A stretch of DNA of 64,000 nucleotides from Erythrobacter sp. UBA1916 (GTDB lineage Bacteria > Pseudomonadota > Alphaproteobacteria > Sphingomonadales > Sphingomonadaceae): contig DDFY01000025.1 of the NCBI GenBank assembly GCA_002337385.1, forward strand, positions 75,377 through 139,376, written 5' to 3'. The notes below the pieces were generated by a model. It ran no database searches and was not told where the DNA came from. It was given only the letters and a program-made list of their open reading frames with translations. The position numbers and the translations under genes are program-made. Positions 10,339-18,308 of this stretch are shown one piece after another. How positions within the stretch are numbered: position 1 is the first letter of the stretch; every line of letters starts with the position of its first letter.

Positions 10339-10929
10339 ATGTTGGAGCCTTCCGCGGTGATCAATCGCATCCGTGCCATCCGCAAGCAGAAGGGCCTGAC
10401 GCTGGCCGAAGTGGCCGACGCCTGCGATCCGCCAACCACGGCGCAAACCATCGGTCGGCTTGAAACGGGCACGCGCAATCTCTCGCTGACCTGGATGAAT
10501 CGTATCGCCGCAGCGCTTGGCGTTGACCCTGAAACGCTGGTCAAAGGCGAGGAGCAGGCCGCGCCGCAAGTGGTCGCCCGGCTGACCGATTCGGGCGCGG
10601 AAAGCCTTACTGCCCCGCGCGACGCTATTCTGCCCACCGAACTGGTCGATGGCGGAGCGCTGATCTGCCTCGTCGTCGAATACAGCCAGGGCGAATATCG
10701 CAGCGGTGACCAGCTATGGCTGCGCAAGGTCGATCCCGCCGATGTCCCCGCGCTCGTCAACCGCGACGTGCTCGCGCCACGATCCGGGGGCCGATTCGCT
10801 TTTGGACGGCTGATTGACCGCAGGGGCAGCCTCGTCGGCCTTCTGCCGCCGGGCAGCGGACAGCGGCAGATCGTGATCGATGGCCCGCCGTGGCTGGCCG
10901 TGGCCGAAATGCTGGTCCGGAAGCTGTAG
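10339..10929 (+). CDS. XRE-family transcriptional regulator
   Basis: Protein of about 196 residues. The N-terminal HTH is clear: RIRAIRKQKGLTLAEVADAC, then TAQTIGRLETGTRNLSLTWMNRIAAALGVDPETLV. The C-terminal half (from about residue 95) has beta-strand character like the S24/CI-type C-terminal fold, with GDQLWLRKV and RLIDRRGSLVGLLPPGS, but I see no catalytic Ser-Lys pair, so it is probably a non-cleaving relative. Start is ambiguous: ATG 10339 has no ribosome site, while GTG 10357 has GGAG 9 bp upstream. It is divergent from the DUF6456 gene and probably controls it. Confidence 0.85.
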   Translation: MLEPSAVINRIRAIRKQKGLTLAEVADACDPPTTAQTIGRLETGTRNLSLTWMNRIAAALGVDPETLVKGEEQAAPQVVARLTDSGAESLTAPRDAILPTELVDGGALICLVVEYSQGEYRSGDQLWLRKVDPADVPALVNRDVLAPRSGGRFAFGRLIDRRGSLVGLLPPGSGQRQIVIDGPPWLAVAEMLVRKL

Positions 10930-10942
10930 CGGGGCCCGGACG

Positions 10943-12127
10943 ATGAAACGCGTCCTCTCGCTGGCGACACTCTATCCCAACGCGCATGTGCCGCGCTTCG
11001 GCACCTTCGTGGCGCGGCAGATGGAAGCCCTTGCCGCACGCGGCGACTGGGACGTGACCGTCATCAACCCGATCGGGGTCCCGCCGGTGCCAATGGGGCG
11101 TTATCGCGCGCTGGCACAGGCTGCGAAGTCGGGTAACGAAGTCGGGGTCATGGTTTTCCGCCCGCGTTTCACGCTGATTCCCTCGGTCGGCGGACCGTTC
11201 AACCCGGCGATGATCGTAAGGGCTGCCTTGCCGCTGGCCCGGCGGCTCCACGCCGAGGCGCCGTTCGATCTGGTCGATGCGCAGTTCTTCTATCCCGACG
11301 GCCCTGCCGCCGCCCGGATCGCCGAGGATCTGGGCCTGCCTCTCAGCATCAAGGCGCGCGGTGCGGACATCTCGCACTGGGGGATGAAGGCCTATGCCAA
11401 CCGCAAGATGCGCACTGCCGCGGAGCAGGCGACAGGGCTTCTGGCCGTCTGCGAGGCACTGGCCGACGACATGGCCGAGATCGGCCTGCCGCGCGACAAG
11501 ATCACGGTTCACTACACCGGGCTCGACCGCAGCCTGTTCCGACCGCTCGACCGGACGGAGAGCCGCGCTTTTCTCTCAAGCCACTTCGGGATTACGCTGG
11601 CGCAGGACGCCCGGCTGATCGCCTCCATCGGCGCCCTGATTCCGCGCAAGGGCCAACACTTCGTAGTCAGCGCGCTGGCGCAACTGCCGAACACCCACCT
11701 TGCGCTTGTTGGCGCGGGCCCGGATCGGGCAGCGCTGGCCGAACTGGCGAAGGAGCTGGGCCTTGAGGACCGCGTGCATTTCCTCGGCTCGATAGGACAC
11801 GGCAACCTGCCTCGCGTCCTATCGGCGGCAGACGCTTCGGCGCTTCCGTCGGAAAGCGAGGGCCTCGCGAATGCATGGGTCGAATCGCTCGCTTGCGGAA
11901 CCCCGCTGGTGATCACCGATGTCGGCGGCGCCCGCGAGATCCTGACCGACGATGTGACTCCGGCAGGCAGGATCGTCGCGCGCAATGCCGACGCCATTGC
12001 CGCGGCGCTGCAAAGCCTGTTCGCCGAGGCAACGCCGCCGGAAGTGGTATGCCAGAGCGCCGCCCGCTTTAGCTGGGAGGCCAACGCCGCAGCGCTGGCC
12101 GCCTATTACGAGCAGCTCATCGCCTAG
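10943..12127 (+). CDS. Glycosyltransferase family 4 protein
   Basis: GT-B fold glycosyltransferase of 394 residues. It starts at ATG 10943 (MKRVLSLATLYPN). The N-terminal domain has the FGTFVARQMEALA pattern of GT4 enzymes that process capsule or exopolysaccharide. The C-terminal domain carries IASIGALIPRKGQH, LALVGAGPDR, VHFLGSIGHGNLPRVL and the donor-binding SESEGLANAWVESLACGTPLV, where the EX7E motif Glu residues lie. Donor and acceptor are unknown. It lies 13 bp after the XRE gene and overlaps the convergent secF stop by 4 bp. Confidence 0.9.
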   Translation: MKRVLSLATLYPNAHVPRFGTFVARQMEALAARGDWDVTVINPIGVPPVPMGRYRALAQAAKSGNEVGVMVFRPRFTLIPSVGGPFNPAMIVRAALPLARRLHAEAPFDLVDAQFFYPDGPAAARIAEDLGLPLSIKARGADISHWGMKAYANRKMRTAAEQATGLLAVCEALADDMAEIGLPRDKITVHYTGLDRSLFRPLDRTESRAFLSSHFGITLAQDARLIASIGALIPRKGQHFVVSALAQLPNTHLALVGAGPDRAALAELAKELGLEDRVHFLGSIGHGNLPRVLSAADASALPSESEGLANAWVESLACGTPLVITDVGGAREILTDDVTPAGRIVARNADAIAAALQSLFAEATPPEVVCQSAARFSWEANAAALAAYYEQLIA

Positions 12128-13104
12128 ACTTCGCCGCGCGCCTTGCGTTCCTGCCGGTCAGCCACGGTCTCGGTCGGCACGAAGCTGTCGCTGGTCACGC
12201 CGAGCCAGATCAGGATCGGCGCAGCCATGTAGACCGATGAATAGGTGCCGACGAAAATACCCAGCGTAATCGCCGCAACGAGGCCGAAAAGGCTCGCCGG
12301 GCCGAAGAACAGCAACGGGATAAGCGCCACCAGCAGCGTCAGCGAGGTCATCACCGTACGCGCCAGTGTCTCGTTGACCGAAAGGTCGAGCAGCTCGGGC
12401 ACCGGCATCTTGCGATACTTCTTCAGGTTCTCGCGGATGCGGTCATAGACCACGATCGTGTCGTTCAGCGAATAGCCGATGATGGCGAGGATCGCGGCGA
12501 TGATCTGGAGCGAGAACTCCATCTGCAACAGCGCAAACATGCCCAGGGTCAGCGAAACGTCGTGGAACAGCGCGAACAGCGCGCCCACGCCGAACTGCCA
12601 CTCGAACCGGATCCAGATGTAGATCGAGATCGCAATCATCGCGAACAGCAATGCATAGAGCGCGGTATCGCGGAATTCTCCGGAGACCTTGCCCGAAACC
12701 GAATCGACGCCGTCAATCACCACGTCCGGATGACTTGCGCGCATCGCGCTGGTGATCTCTTCGGACATGCGGTTGGCATAGCCGGGGTCGCCCTCGGCAT
12801 CGGCGGGCAAGCGGACGCGGATCGACACTTGATTGGGCTCGCCGAAGCGCTGGATTGTGGGGTTCTCCACATCCGGCAAGGCGCTGATCGTATCGCGCAG
12901 CTCCGCGATCGGTGCCTCGGCCTCGCCTGCGAAGGTGGCACGGATTTCCTGCCCACCAGCGAAGTCGACGCCGTAGTTGAGGCCCTTGGTGAGCACGAGC
13001 CCCCAGCTTGCCGCAATGATCAGGCACGACACGATATAGAAGGGCAAGCGCCACTTCAGGAAGTGAATGTTGGTGTCTTCGGGGACGAGTTTCAGAAGGC
13101 GCAT
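12124..13104 (-). CDS. secF: Protein translocase subunit SecF
   Basis: Membrane partner of SecD, 326 residues, that uses the proton gradient to assist Sec export. Six transmembrane segments flank a periplasmic domain. Visible family motifs are LNYGVDFAGGQEI near residue 40, YALLFAMIAISIYIWIRFEWQFG, and GYSLNDTIVVYDRIRENLKK, the SecDF D4/D5 motif region. The ATG at 13104 (MRLLKLVPED) starts the protein 11 bp after the secD stop. It is the last gene of yajC-secD-secF on the minus strand. Confidence 0.96.
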   Translation of the reverse strand: MRLLKLVPEDTNIHFLKWRLPFYIVSCLIIAASWGLVLTKGLNYGVDFAGGQEIRATFAGEAEAPIAELRDTISALPDVENPTIQRFGEPNQVSIRVRLPADAEGDPGYANRMSEEITSAMRASHPDVVIDGVDSVSGKVSGEFRDTALYALLFAMIAISIYIWIRFEWQFGVGALFALFHDVSLTLGMFALLQMEFSLQIIAAILAIIGYSLNDTIVVYDRIRENLKKYRKMPVPELLDLSVNETLARTVMTSLTLLVALIPLLFFGPASLFGLVAAITLGIFVGTYSSVYMAAPILIWLGVTSDSFVPTETVADRQERKARGEV

Positions 13105-13115
13105 TGTCTCTCCCC

Positions 13116-14711
13116 TCAAATGTGGATTTCGGAAGGCTTGCGGCGCAGCCAGCCAGCCACCCACATCCGGGTGAACGTCACGGCCGTGAACACGCTGGTG
13201 AACAGGCCGATGATAAGAACCACGGCAAAGCCGCGCACCGGGCCGGAGCCAAAGGCGAACAGCAGGACGCCAGCAATGAAGTTGGTCGCGTTGGCGTCAT
13301 AGATGGCGCGGCTTGCTTCGCGGTAGCCGGTCTCAACCGCGCTGAACACGCGTCGGCCACGTTTACGCTCCTCGCGGATGCGTTCGTTGATCAGCACGTT
13401 GGCATCCACCGCCGCGCCGATTGTGAGCACGAAACCGGCAATACCGGGCAAGGTCAGCGTGGTGTTCATCACCGCCATGATCCCCAGGATCATCAGCACG
13501 TTCATCACCAGCGCAGCCGTGGCGTAAAGCCCGAAACGGCCATAGGTGAAAACCATAAGCAGGATGACCAGCAACGAGCCGATGCCCATGGCCACCATGC
13601 CCCGCTTGATCGAATCGGCCCCCAGATCGGGCCCAACCGTCCGCTCCTCCACCACCGCAAGATCGACCGGCAACGCGCCTGAACGCAGCTGAATCGCCAG
13701 CTGGTTGGCGCTGTCGGCGGTAAAGCCGCCGGAAATGCGCGCCGAACCGCCAATGATCGGCTCGTTGATGTTGGGAGCGGAAAGCACCTCGTCATCGAGG
13801 ATGATGGCAAAGGGCCGGTTCACATTCTCGCTGGTCAGCTTGGCGAAACGGGCGCCGCCGGTCGGGTCGAACTGAATCGTGACCACGTTCTCGTTGGTCT
13901 GCGGATCAACCGTTCCCTGTGCGCCGGTCAGCGTATCGCCGCGGATACCACCGAGGCGGCGGACCGCGATCCGCCGACCTTCATAGTCGCTACCCGGAGC
14001 GCCTTCGAGGATTTCGCTGCCCGGAGGGGCAATGCCCTGTTCGATATCCGAGGGCAGCGCATTGGTGTCGACCAGCTTGAATTCGAGATTGGCGGTTTGG
14101 CCAAGCAGTTCCTTCAGCGCAGCGGGATCTTCCAGACCCGGCACCTGCACCACGATGCGGTTATCGCCCTGGCGGATGATGGTCGGCTCACGCGTGCCGA
14201 GCGCGTCGATACGGCGGCGTACCACTTCGGTGGCCGAATCCATCGCGTTGCTGACGGCCTCCTGGAGGCCCTGCTCGGTTGGCGTGAGGATGAAACGGTT
14301 GCCATCGTTAACGGCAAGGTCCCATTCGCGAGTGAGGCCCGAGCCATTGATAAGCGGCAGCAGTTCCTCGCGCGCGGCATCAACCTGCGAGGCGTCCTCA
14401 AGCATGAACGAGAGGCGGCCATTGGCCGTGGAGATATCGCCGATGCGGATACGTGGCTCGGCATCGCGCAGCGTTGAGCGAACCGATTCTTCCAGCGTTT
14501 CCAAACGTTGTGCGGCCACCTGCGAAGCTTGCGCCTCAAGCAGGATGTGGCTGCCGCCGGCAAGGTCGAGGCCGAGGTTGACCTCGGGGTCGGGCAAGGC
14601 AGACGGCCAGCGCACGCCCGAGAGCGAAGCGATCGAGGGCATCGCGGCCAGCATCACCGCAATGGCAATGCCCCACAACCAAATACGCTTCCAAAGCGGA
14701 AAATCGAGCAT
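13116..14711 (-). CDS. secD: Protein translocase subunit SecD
   Basis: 531-residue Sec accessory membrane protein. A first transmembrane helix is followed by NLGLDLAGGSHILLEA, the conserved D1 motif, then a large periplasmic P1 head, and five more helices with VVEERTVGPDLGADSI, VLTIGAAVDANVLINERIREE and FIAGVLLFAFGSGPVRGFAV. It forms the SecDF complex with SecF and YajC. The gene lies between yajC (20 bp upstream) and secF (11 bp downstream), the standard order. Confidence 0.97.
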   Translation of the reverse strand: MLDFPLWKRIWLWGIAIAVMLAAMPSIASLSGVRWPSALPDPEVNLGLDLAGGSHILLEAQASQVAAQRLETLEESVRSTLRDAEPRIRIGDISTANGRLSFMLEDASQVDAAREELLPLINGSGLTREWDLAVNDGNRFILTPTEQGLQEAVSNAMDSATEVVRRRIDALGTREPTIIRQGDNRIVVQVPGLEDPAALKELLGQTANLEFKLVDTNALPSDIEQGIAPPGSEILEGAPGSDYEGRRIAVRRLGGIRGDTLTGAQGTVDPQTNENVVTIQFDPTGGARFAKLTSENVNRPFAIILDDEVLSAPNINEPIIGGSARISGGFTADSANQLAIQLRSGALPVDLAVVEERTVGPDLGADSIKRGMVAMGIGSLLVILLMVFTYGRFGLYATAALVMNVLMILGIMAVMNTTLTLPGIAGFVLTIGAAVDANVLINERIREERKRGRRVFSAVETGYREASRAIYDANATNFIAGVLLFAFGSGPVRGFAVVLIIGLFTSVFTAVTFTRMWVAGWLRRKPSEIHI

Positions 14712-14731
14712 GGCTTATCCGACCCGTTGCA

Positions 14732-15052
14732 TCAGTCGTTGGCAGGCTTGCCACCGGGCGGAACAATGTCGCCCAGCGTGCTTTTGACGACCTTGATCTT
14801 CACGCCCTGCGCAATTTCGAGATCGACATAGTCGTCGTCCACCCGCACGATCTTGCCGATCACACCGCCAGCAGTAACGACCTGGTCGTTCTTCTTCACC
14901 CCGGCGATCTTGGCGGCATGGTCCTTCTGCCGCTTCATCTGCGGACGGAAGATCAGGAACCAGAAGATCACGATCATGCCAACGATAGGCAGGAACTGCA
15001 CCCAACCGGGAGGCGACGAACCGGCGGCGCCGGCGGCAAGAATATCAAGCAT
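14732..15052 (-). CDS. yajC: Preprotein translocase subunit YajC
   Basis: 106-residue single-pass inner membrane protein of the SecDF-YajC complex. A hydrophobic segment (FLPIVGMIVIFWFLIFRPQ) is followed by the diagnostic RPQMKRQKDHA and a soluble beta domain with KKNDQVVTAGGVIGKIV. The start is ATG 15052 (MLDILAAGAAG). An upstream in-frame ATG at 15118 gives an unlikely N-terminus. It is the first gene of yajC-secD-secF. Confidence 0.95.
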   Translation of the reverse strand: MLDILAAGAAGSSPPGWVQFLPIVGMIVIFWFLIFRPQMKRQKDHAAKIAGVKKNDQVVTAGGVIGKIVRVDDDYVDLEIAQGVKIKVVKSTLGDIVPPGGKPAND

Positions 15053-15230
15053 AGGATCGGCCCAATGACAGCACGAATGAACAGATTGGCGCAGGGAAAG
15101 GTAAGATCGCCCGGCCAAGGCGCAAGCAACAACACCCTCCCCGGTGCGTGGCAGCCGCGCCTAGCAGCAATGCCGAGGGCTGGCAATCAGCCCAAATTCG
15201 GCGAACTGCACAGAATGCGAATCCAGCCGC

Positions 15231-15259
15231 TTGCCATGCGCCGGAGGCTTGCCTATAGG
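15231..15259 (+). promoter_or_regulatory. Probable sigma-70 promoter of tRNA-Pro(GGG)
   Basis: TTGCCA (15231-15236) and TATAGG (15254-15259) are separated by exactly 17 bp, and the tRNA begins 17 bp after the -10. The tRNA at 23826 has the near-identical arrangement TTGCCG-N17-TATCGG, which supports both. Confidence 0.6.
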
Positions 15260-15276
15260 CCCGCTTCCACTGGTAA

Positions 15277-15353
15277 CGGGACGTAGCGCAGTCTGGTAGC
15301 GCACCATACTGGGGGTGTGGGGGTCGCTGGTTCGAATCCAGTCGTCCCGACCA
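15277..15353 (+). tRNA. tRNA-Pro, anticodon GGG
   Basis: A 77-nt cloverleaf with encoded CCA. The acceptor stem is CGGGACG with CGTCCCG, discriminator A. The anticodon stem CCATA/TGTGG holds the loop CTGGGGG, giving anticodon GGG for CCC and CCT codons. The T arm contains GGTTCGAATCC. It lies in the gap between divergent yajC and the convergent cytochrome b561 gene. Confidence 0.97.
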
Positions 15354-15379
15354 GTGGAAAATCCCCCTAGATTGCCCTG

Positions 15380-16684
15380 TCAACGCGTCGCATCAAAGGC
15401 GAAGCTGACGTTCACCATCGGCGCAACACTCTCCGCGGCATCACCGGTGCCGACGTTGAACTTCGTGCGATCGATCGTTGCCACTCCTTTGACAGAGCGC
15501 TGCGCGCCGCTGCCGCTGAGCGAAAAGCTGATGCGCTGCGGACGGCTCACACCCTTGAGGCTAAGCGTTCCCTCGGCGGAATAGCGACCATCGTCGAGCC
15601 TGCGCACGCTGGTGGAGCGCCACGTTGCCGTCGGGTTTGCACCAGCGCCGAGAAAGTCCGGCCCCTTGAGCATGGCATTCTGTGTGCCGTCGCCGAGCGA
15701 GGCGCTGGCAAGATCGATATCGATGGCGATGCTCGCACTTTCGGGCGCATCAGGGTCCATCGCGATCGTGCCGCTCCAGCGCGAGAAGCTGCCGTTGAGC
15801 GCCATTCCGCCATTATCGACGTTGAAGCCCAGCGTACCGCCCGGCTGGATCGTCCACGAGGGCGGCGGACCTGCTGTTGCGGTTTCCTCCGGCTCCGGCT
15901 CGTCTTCGCTCACCGCCACTTCATCGGTCGCGGTCTCCTCTGCATCATCGGCAGTCGGTTCTTCCGCTGCATTCTCTGCATCGAGCGCGACACGGCCATC
16001 GGCCTCGGAGCTGGCAGGCGGCAGCGTCACTGCCTGTTCCTGAGCTGCGCCTTCTTCCTGCTCATGCTCGTGCTCGGTGCCTCCACCGATCCCGAAGTAA
16101 ACCGCCGCCCAGACGGCAATAACCGCGACCATCAGCCCGAGCGTAACCCCACCCACGCCGCCGGGCGCCATGCGGCCAAGCAGCGAATCCTTCATCAGGA
16201 AGTGGTGGCGAAGCGCGCCGATCACGTGGAGCGCGAAAAGACCGATTCCGACCTTGGCGAGAATCTCGTGCGCTTCCTCAAACGTGTGGTTCATCCCGGC
16301 ATCGAGCGGCAGATGCGGCCAGGGGACCACGCCGAAGATCATGGTCGGCACATTGATCGCGGAGGTCGAGACAATCGCCCACCCGGTCAGCGGCACACCG
16401 ACCATCAGGACATAAAAACCGATATGCACCGCGCTGGCGAGAAAACCGTTGATCCCGCCCTCGATCTTCGGCGGACGCTTGTGGGTAAGCCGCCAGCCAA
16501 GCCGAACAAAGGTAAGCAACAGGATCGTTATGCCGATGGACTTGTGAAGCTGGAAAAGCTCGAACCCGCTGGCGTCGTGCGGCATGGCAAAGCCTAGTGC
16601 CAGCTCCCCCGCCAGCAAGAACGCAAGCAGCCAATGCAGCAGGATCGCCCCGCCAGAATACCGTTTTTGTGCGCCACCCAGCAT
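15380..16684 (-). CDS. Cytochrome b561-YceI fusion protein
   Basis: 434-residue fusion. Residues about 1-200 are a di-haem cytochrome b561 with four helices and His ligands in LLHWLLAF, FQLHKSIGI, AVHIGFYVLM and LHVIGALRHH. An acidic, Ala-rich linker (about 210-270) leads to a C-terminal YceI domain: WTIQPGGTLGFNVDNGGMA, LKGPDFLGAGANPTATW, GTLSLKGVSRPQ. YceI domains are lipocalin-like and bind polyprenoids such as ubiquinone, so the fusion could pass quinol electrons in the periplasm; that is inference. ATG 16684 (MLGGAQKRYSGG) is used; 16729 is an unlikely upstream start. Confidence 0.9.
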   Translation of the reverse strand: MLGGAQKRYSGGAILLHWLLAFLLAGELALGFAMPHDASGFELFQLHKSIGITILLLTFVRLGWRLTHKRPPKIEGGINGFLASAVHIGFYVLMVGVPLTGWAIVSTSAINVPTMIFGVVPWPHLPLDAGMNHTFEEAHEILAKVGIGLFALHVIGALRHHFLMKDSLLGRMAPGGVGGVTLGLMVAVIAVWAAVYFGIGGGTEHEHEQEEGAAQEQAVTLPPASSEADGRVALDAENAAEEPTADDAEETATDEVAVSEDEPEPEETATAGPPPSWTIQPGGTLGFNVDNGGMALNGSFSRWSGTIAMDPDAPESASIAIDIDLASASLGDGTQNAMLKGPDFLGAGANPTATWRSTSVRRLDDGRYSAEGTLSLKGVSRPQRISFSLSGSGAQRSVKGVATIDRTKFNVGTGDAAESVAPMVNVSFAFDATR

Positions 16685-16756
16685 AGAATGTCCCTCTCGC
16701 GTCCCGTCAATTCGCCAGTGATAACCCAATAATTGACATGATCAACAGCCAAACCG

Positions 16757-16783
16757 CTTTCCTACATGAACCCATTTGGTTCA
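16757..16783. promoter_or_regulatory. Candidate operator upstream of the holin gene, shared with the DUF6456/XRE region
   Basis: CTTTCCTACAT at 16757-16767 is the reverse complement of the 11-mer at 10309-10319. AACCCATTTGGTT at 16769-16781 is identical to 10326-10338 and here extends to a perfect inverted repeat, TGAACC-N5-GGTTCA (16767-16783). It lies 34 bp before the holin start and 83 bp before the divergent cytochrome gene. A TTGACA occurs at 16733-16738. Confidence 0.5.
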
Positions 16784-16817
16784 CTTCTTCCGCGAATCAC
16801 ACCGTAGGAGGAAATGC

Positions 16818-17231
16818 ATGGCCTTGCTGGAAACCCTGATCGGCCCGATTGCCTCGCTGATCGACAAGATCATTCCCGATCCGCAAGCGCGTGAACAGGC
16901 CAAGCTCGAACTGCTCCGGCTTGAGGGGACACAAGAGATGGAGGCCATTCAGGCGCGACTGGCGGCCATCGTGGCCGAAGCGCAATCGTCCGACCCCTGG
17001 ACGAGCCGCGCAAGGCCCAGCTTCCTCTATGTCATGTATACCTTGCTGCTGTTTGCACTGCCGATGGGCGTTCTGGCGGCCTTCAACCCTTCTGCAGCTG
17101 CCGGCATCGCCAGCGGCATGAACGCCTATCTCAACGGATTGCCCGAACCGCTCTACGCGTTGTTCGGCACCGGTTATCTCGGCTACACTGCGGCCCGTCA
17201 GTGGGGCAAGATCAAGGGCGTCGACAGCTAA
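16818..17231 (+). CDS. GTA-type three-transmembrane holin
   Basis: 137-residue protein that matches, from memory, the family Holin of 3 TMs for gene-transfer release. A helical start (LETLIGPIASLIDKIIPDP) and coiled coil (AKLELLRLEGTQEMEAI) precede DPWTSRARPSFLYVMYTLLLF, the family's signature first membrane segment, and a C-terminal GTGYLGYTAARQWGKIKG. Such holins open the inner membrane for lysis that releases GTA particles. The start is the ATG at 16818, with AGGAGG 7 bp upstream. No endolysin or GTA head/tail gene is adjacent, so it is an isolated release gene between respiratory and aromatic genes. Confidence 0.85.
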   Translation: MALLETLIGPIASLIDKIIPDPQAREQAKLELLRLEGTQEMEAIQARLAAIVAEAQSSDPWTSRARPSFLYVMYTLLLFALPMGVLAAFNPSAAAGIASGMNAYLNGLPEPLYALFGTGYLGYTAARQWGKIKGVDS

Positions 17232-17293
17232 CCCTGCGATGCAAGCCAACTGCGCCCTTTGCCGTTAACGAACCAGCGGCTAAGGCAGCGGAC

Positions 17294-17728
17294 ATGACCC
17301 AGACTATCTATGTCCTCAATGGCCCGAACCTGAACCTGCTCGGCATGCGCGAGCCCGAAATCTATGGCTCCGACACACTTGACGATGTCGCCGCCCGGCT
17401 TGACGAGCGCGCCTCCGCGCTCGACCTCGCGATCGAGATGCGCCAGTCGAACCACGAAGGCCACCTGGTCGACTGGCTGCATGAAGCCCAGGCCGATGGC
17501 GCCAAGGCCGTTATCCTCAACGCCGGGGCCTACACCCACACCAGCCTCGCGCTTTATGATGCGATCCGCTCGATCACTACGCCGGTGATCGAAGTGCACA
17601 TCTCCAATCCCGCGGCCCGCGAGGCCTTTCGCCACCATTCCTATGTCGGGATGGCGGCCAAGGGCGCGATCACCGGCATGGGCGTTTACGGATACGAACT
17701 GGCGCTTGAGGCAGCCGCACGCCTCTGA
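17294..17728 (+). CDS. aroQ: 3-dehydroquinate dehydratase, type II
   Basis: 144-residue enzyme of the shikimate pathway that dehydrates 3-dehydroquinate. The type II signature NGPNLNLLGMREPEIYG includes the lid Arg and the catalytic Tyr. NAGAYTHTS and EVHISNPAAREAFRHHS supply the active-site Asn, His and Ser positions. The start is ATG 17294 (MTQTIYVLNG) with AAGGCAG upstream. It is followed by accB-accC, a frequent order in alphaproteobacteria. Confidence 0.96.
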   Translation: MTQTIYVLNGPNLNLLGMREPEIYGSDTLDDVAARLDERASALDLAIEMRQSNHEGHLVDWLHEAQADGAKAVILNAGAYTHTSLALYDAIRSITTPVIEVHISNPAAREAFRHHSYVGMAAKGAITGMGVYGYELALEAAARL

Positions 17729-17822
17729 GTTGCCCCCGCCCCGACCGACCGCAGACTTGCCATAGGCCGCGACAGGCACTAGCGCGGGCGGTCATCATAA
17801 GTCGCAAGTACTGAGGAATTGC

Positions 17823-18308
17823 ATGGCAGATTCTAAGCCGGCTTCGGGCCGTAAGTCGGGCATGACGGTTGACACCGCGCTGGTGCGCGAATTGGCCGAG
17901 CTGCTCGCCGAAACGGGCCTTACCGAAATCGAGGTGGAGGAAGGCGATCGCAGCATCCGCCTCTCGCGCGAGATGATCGCGGCTCCCGCCGCTTTCAGCG
18001 TGCCCGCCCCTGCGGCTCCGGCCGCCACATCGCCAGCGCCCGCAGCTCCCGCCGCGCCTGCACCGGCCGACATGACCAACGCAGTCAGGTCGCCCATGGT
18101 TGGCACCGCCTACATGGCGTCAGAGCCGAATTCGCCGCCGTTCGTTGCGGTGGGTGACAAGGTTAAGGCAGGCGATACGCTGCTGATCGTCGAGGCAATG
18201 AAGGTGATGAACCCGATCACCTCGCCCAAGGACGGCACCGTGGGCGAGATTCTCGTCGACAATGGCGAGCCTGTCGAATTCGACCAACCGCTGGTGATCC
18301 TGAACTGA
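17823..18308 (+). CDS. accB: Biotin carboxyl carrier protein of acetyl-CoA carboxylase
   Basis: 161 residues. An N-terminal helical part (DTALVRELAELLAETGLTEIEVE) joins an Ala/Pro-rich linker to a biotinyl domain with the modified Lys in EAMKVMNPI near residue 126 and the thumb region SPMVGTAYMA before it. It carries carboxybiotin between AccC and the carboxyltransferase in fatty acid synthesis. TGAGGAA provides a ribosome site. The stop overlaps the accC start by one base. Confidence 0.96.
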   Translation: MADSKPASGRKSGMTVDTALVRELAELLAETGLTEIEVEEGDRSIRLSREMIAAPAAFSVPAPAAPAATSPAPAAPAAPAPADMTNAVRSPMVGTAYMASEPNSPPFVAVGDKVKAGDTLLIVEAMKVMNPITSPKDGTVGEILVDNGEPVEFDQPLVILN

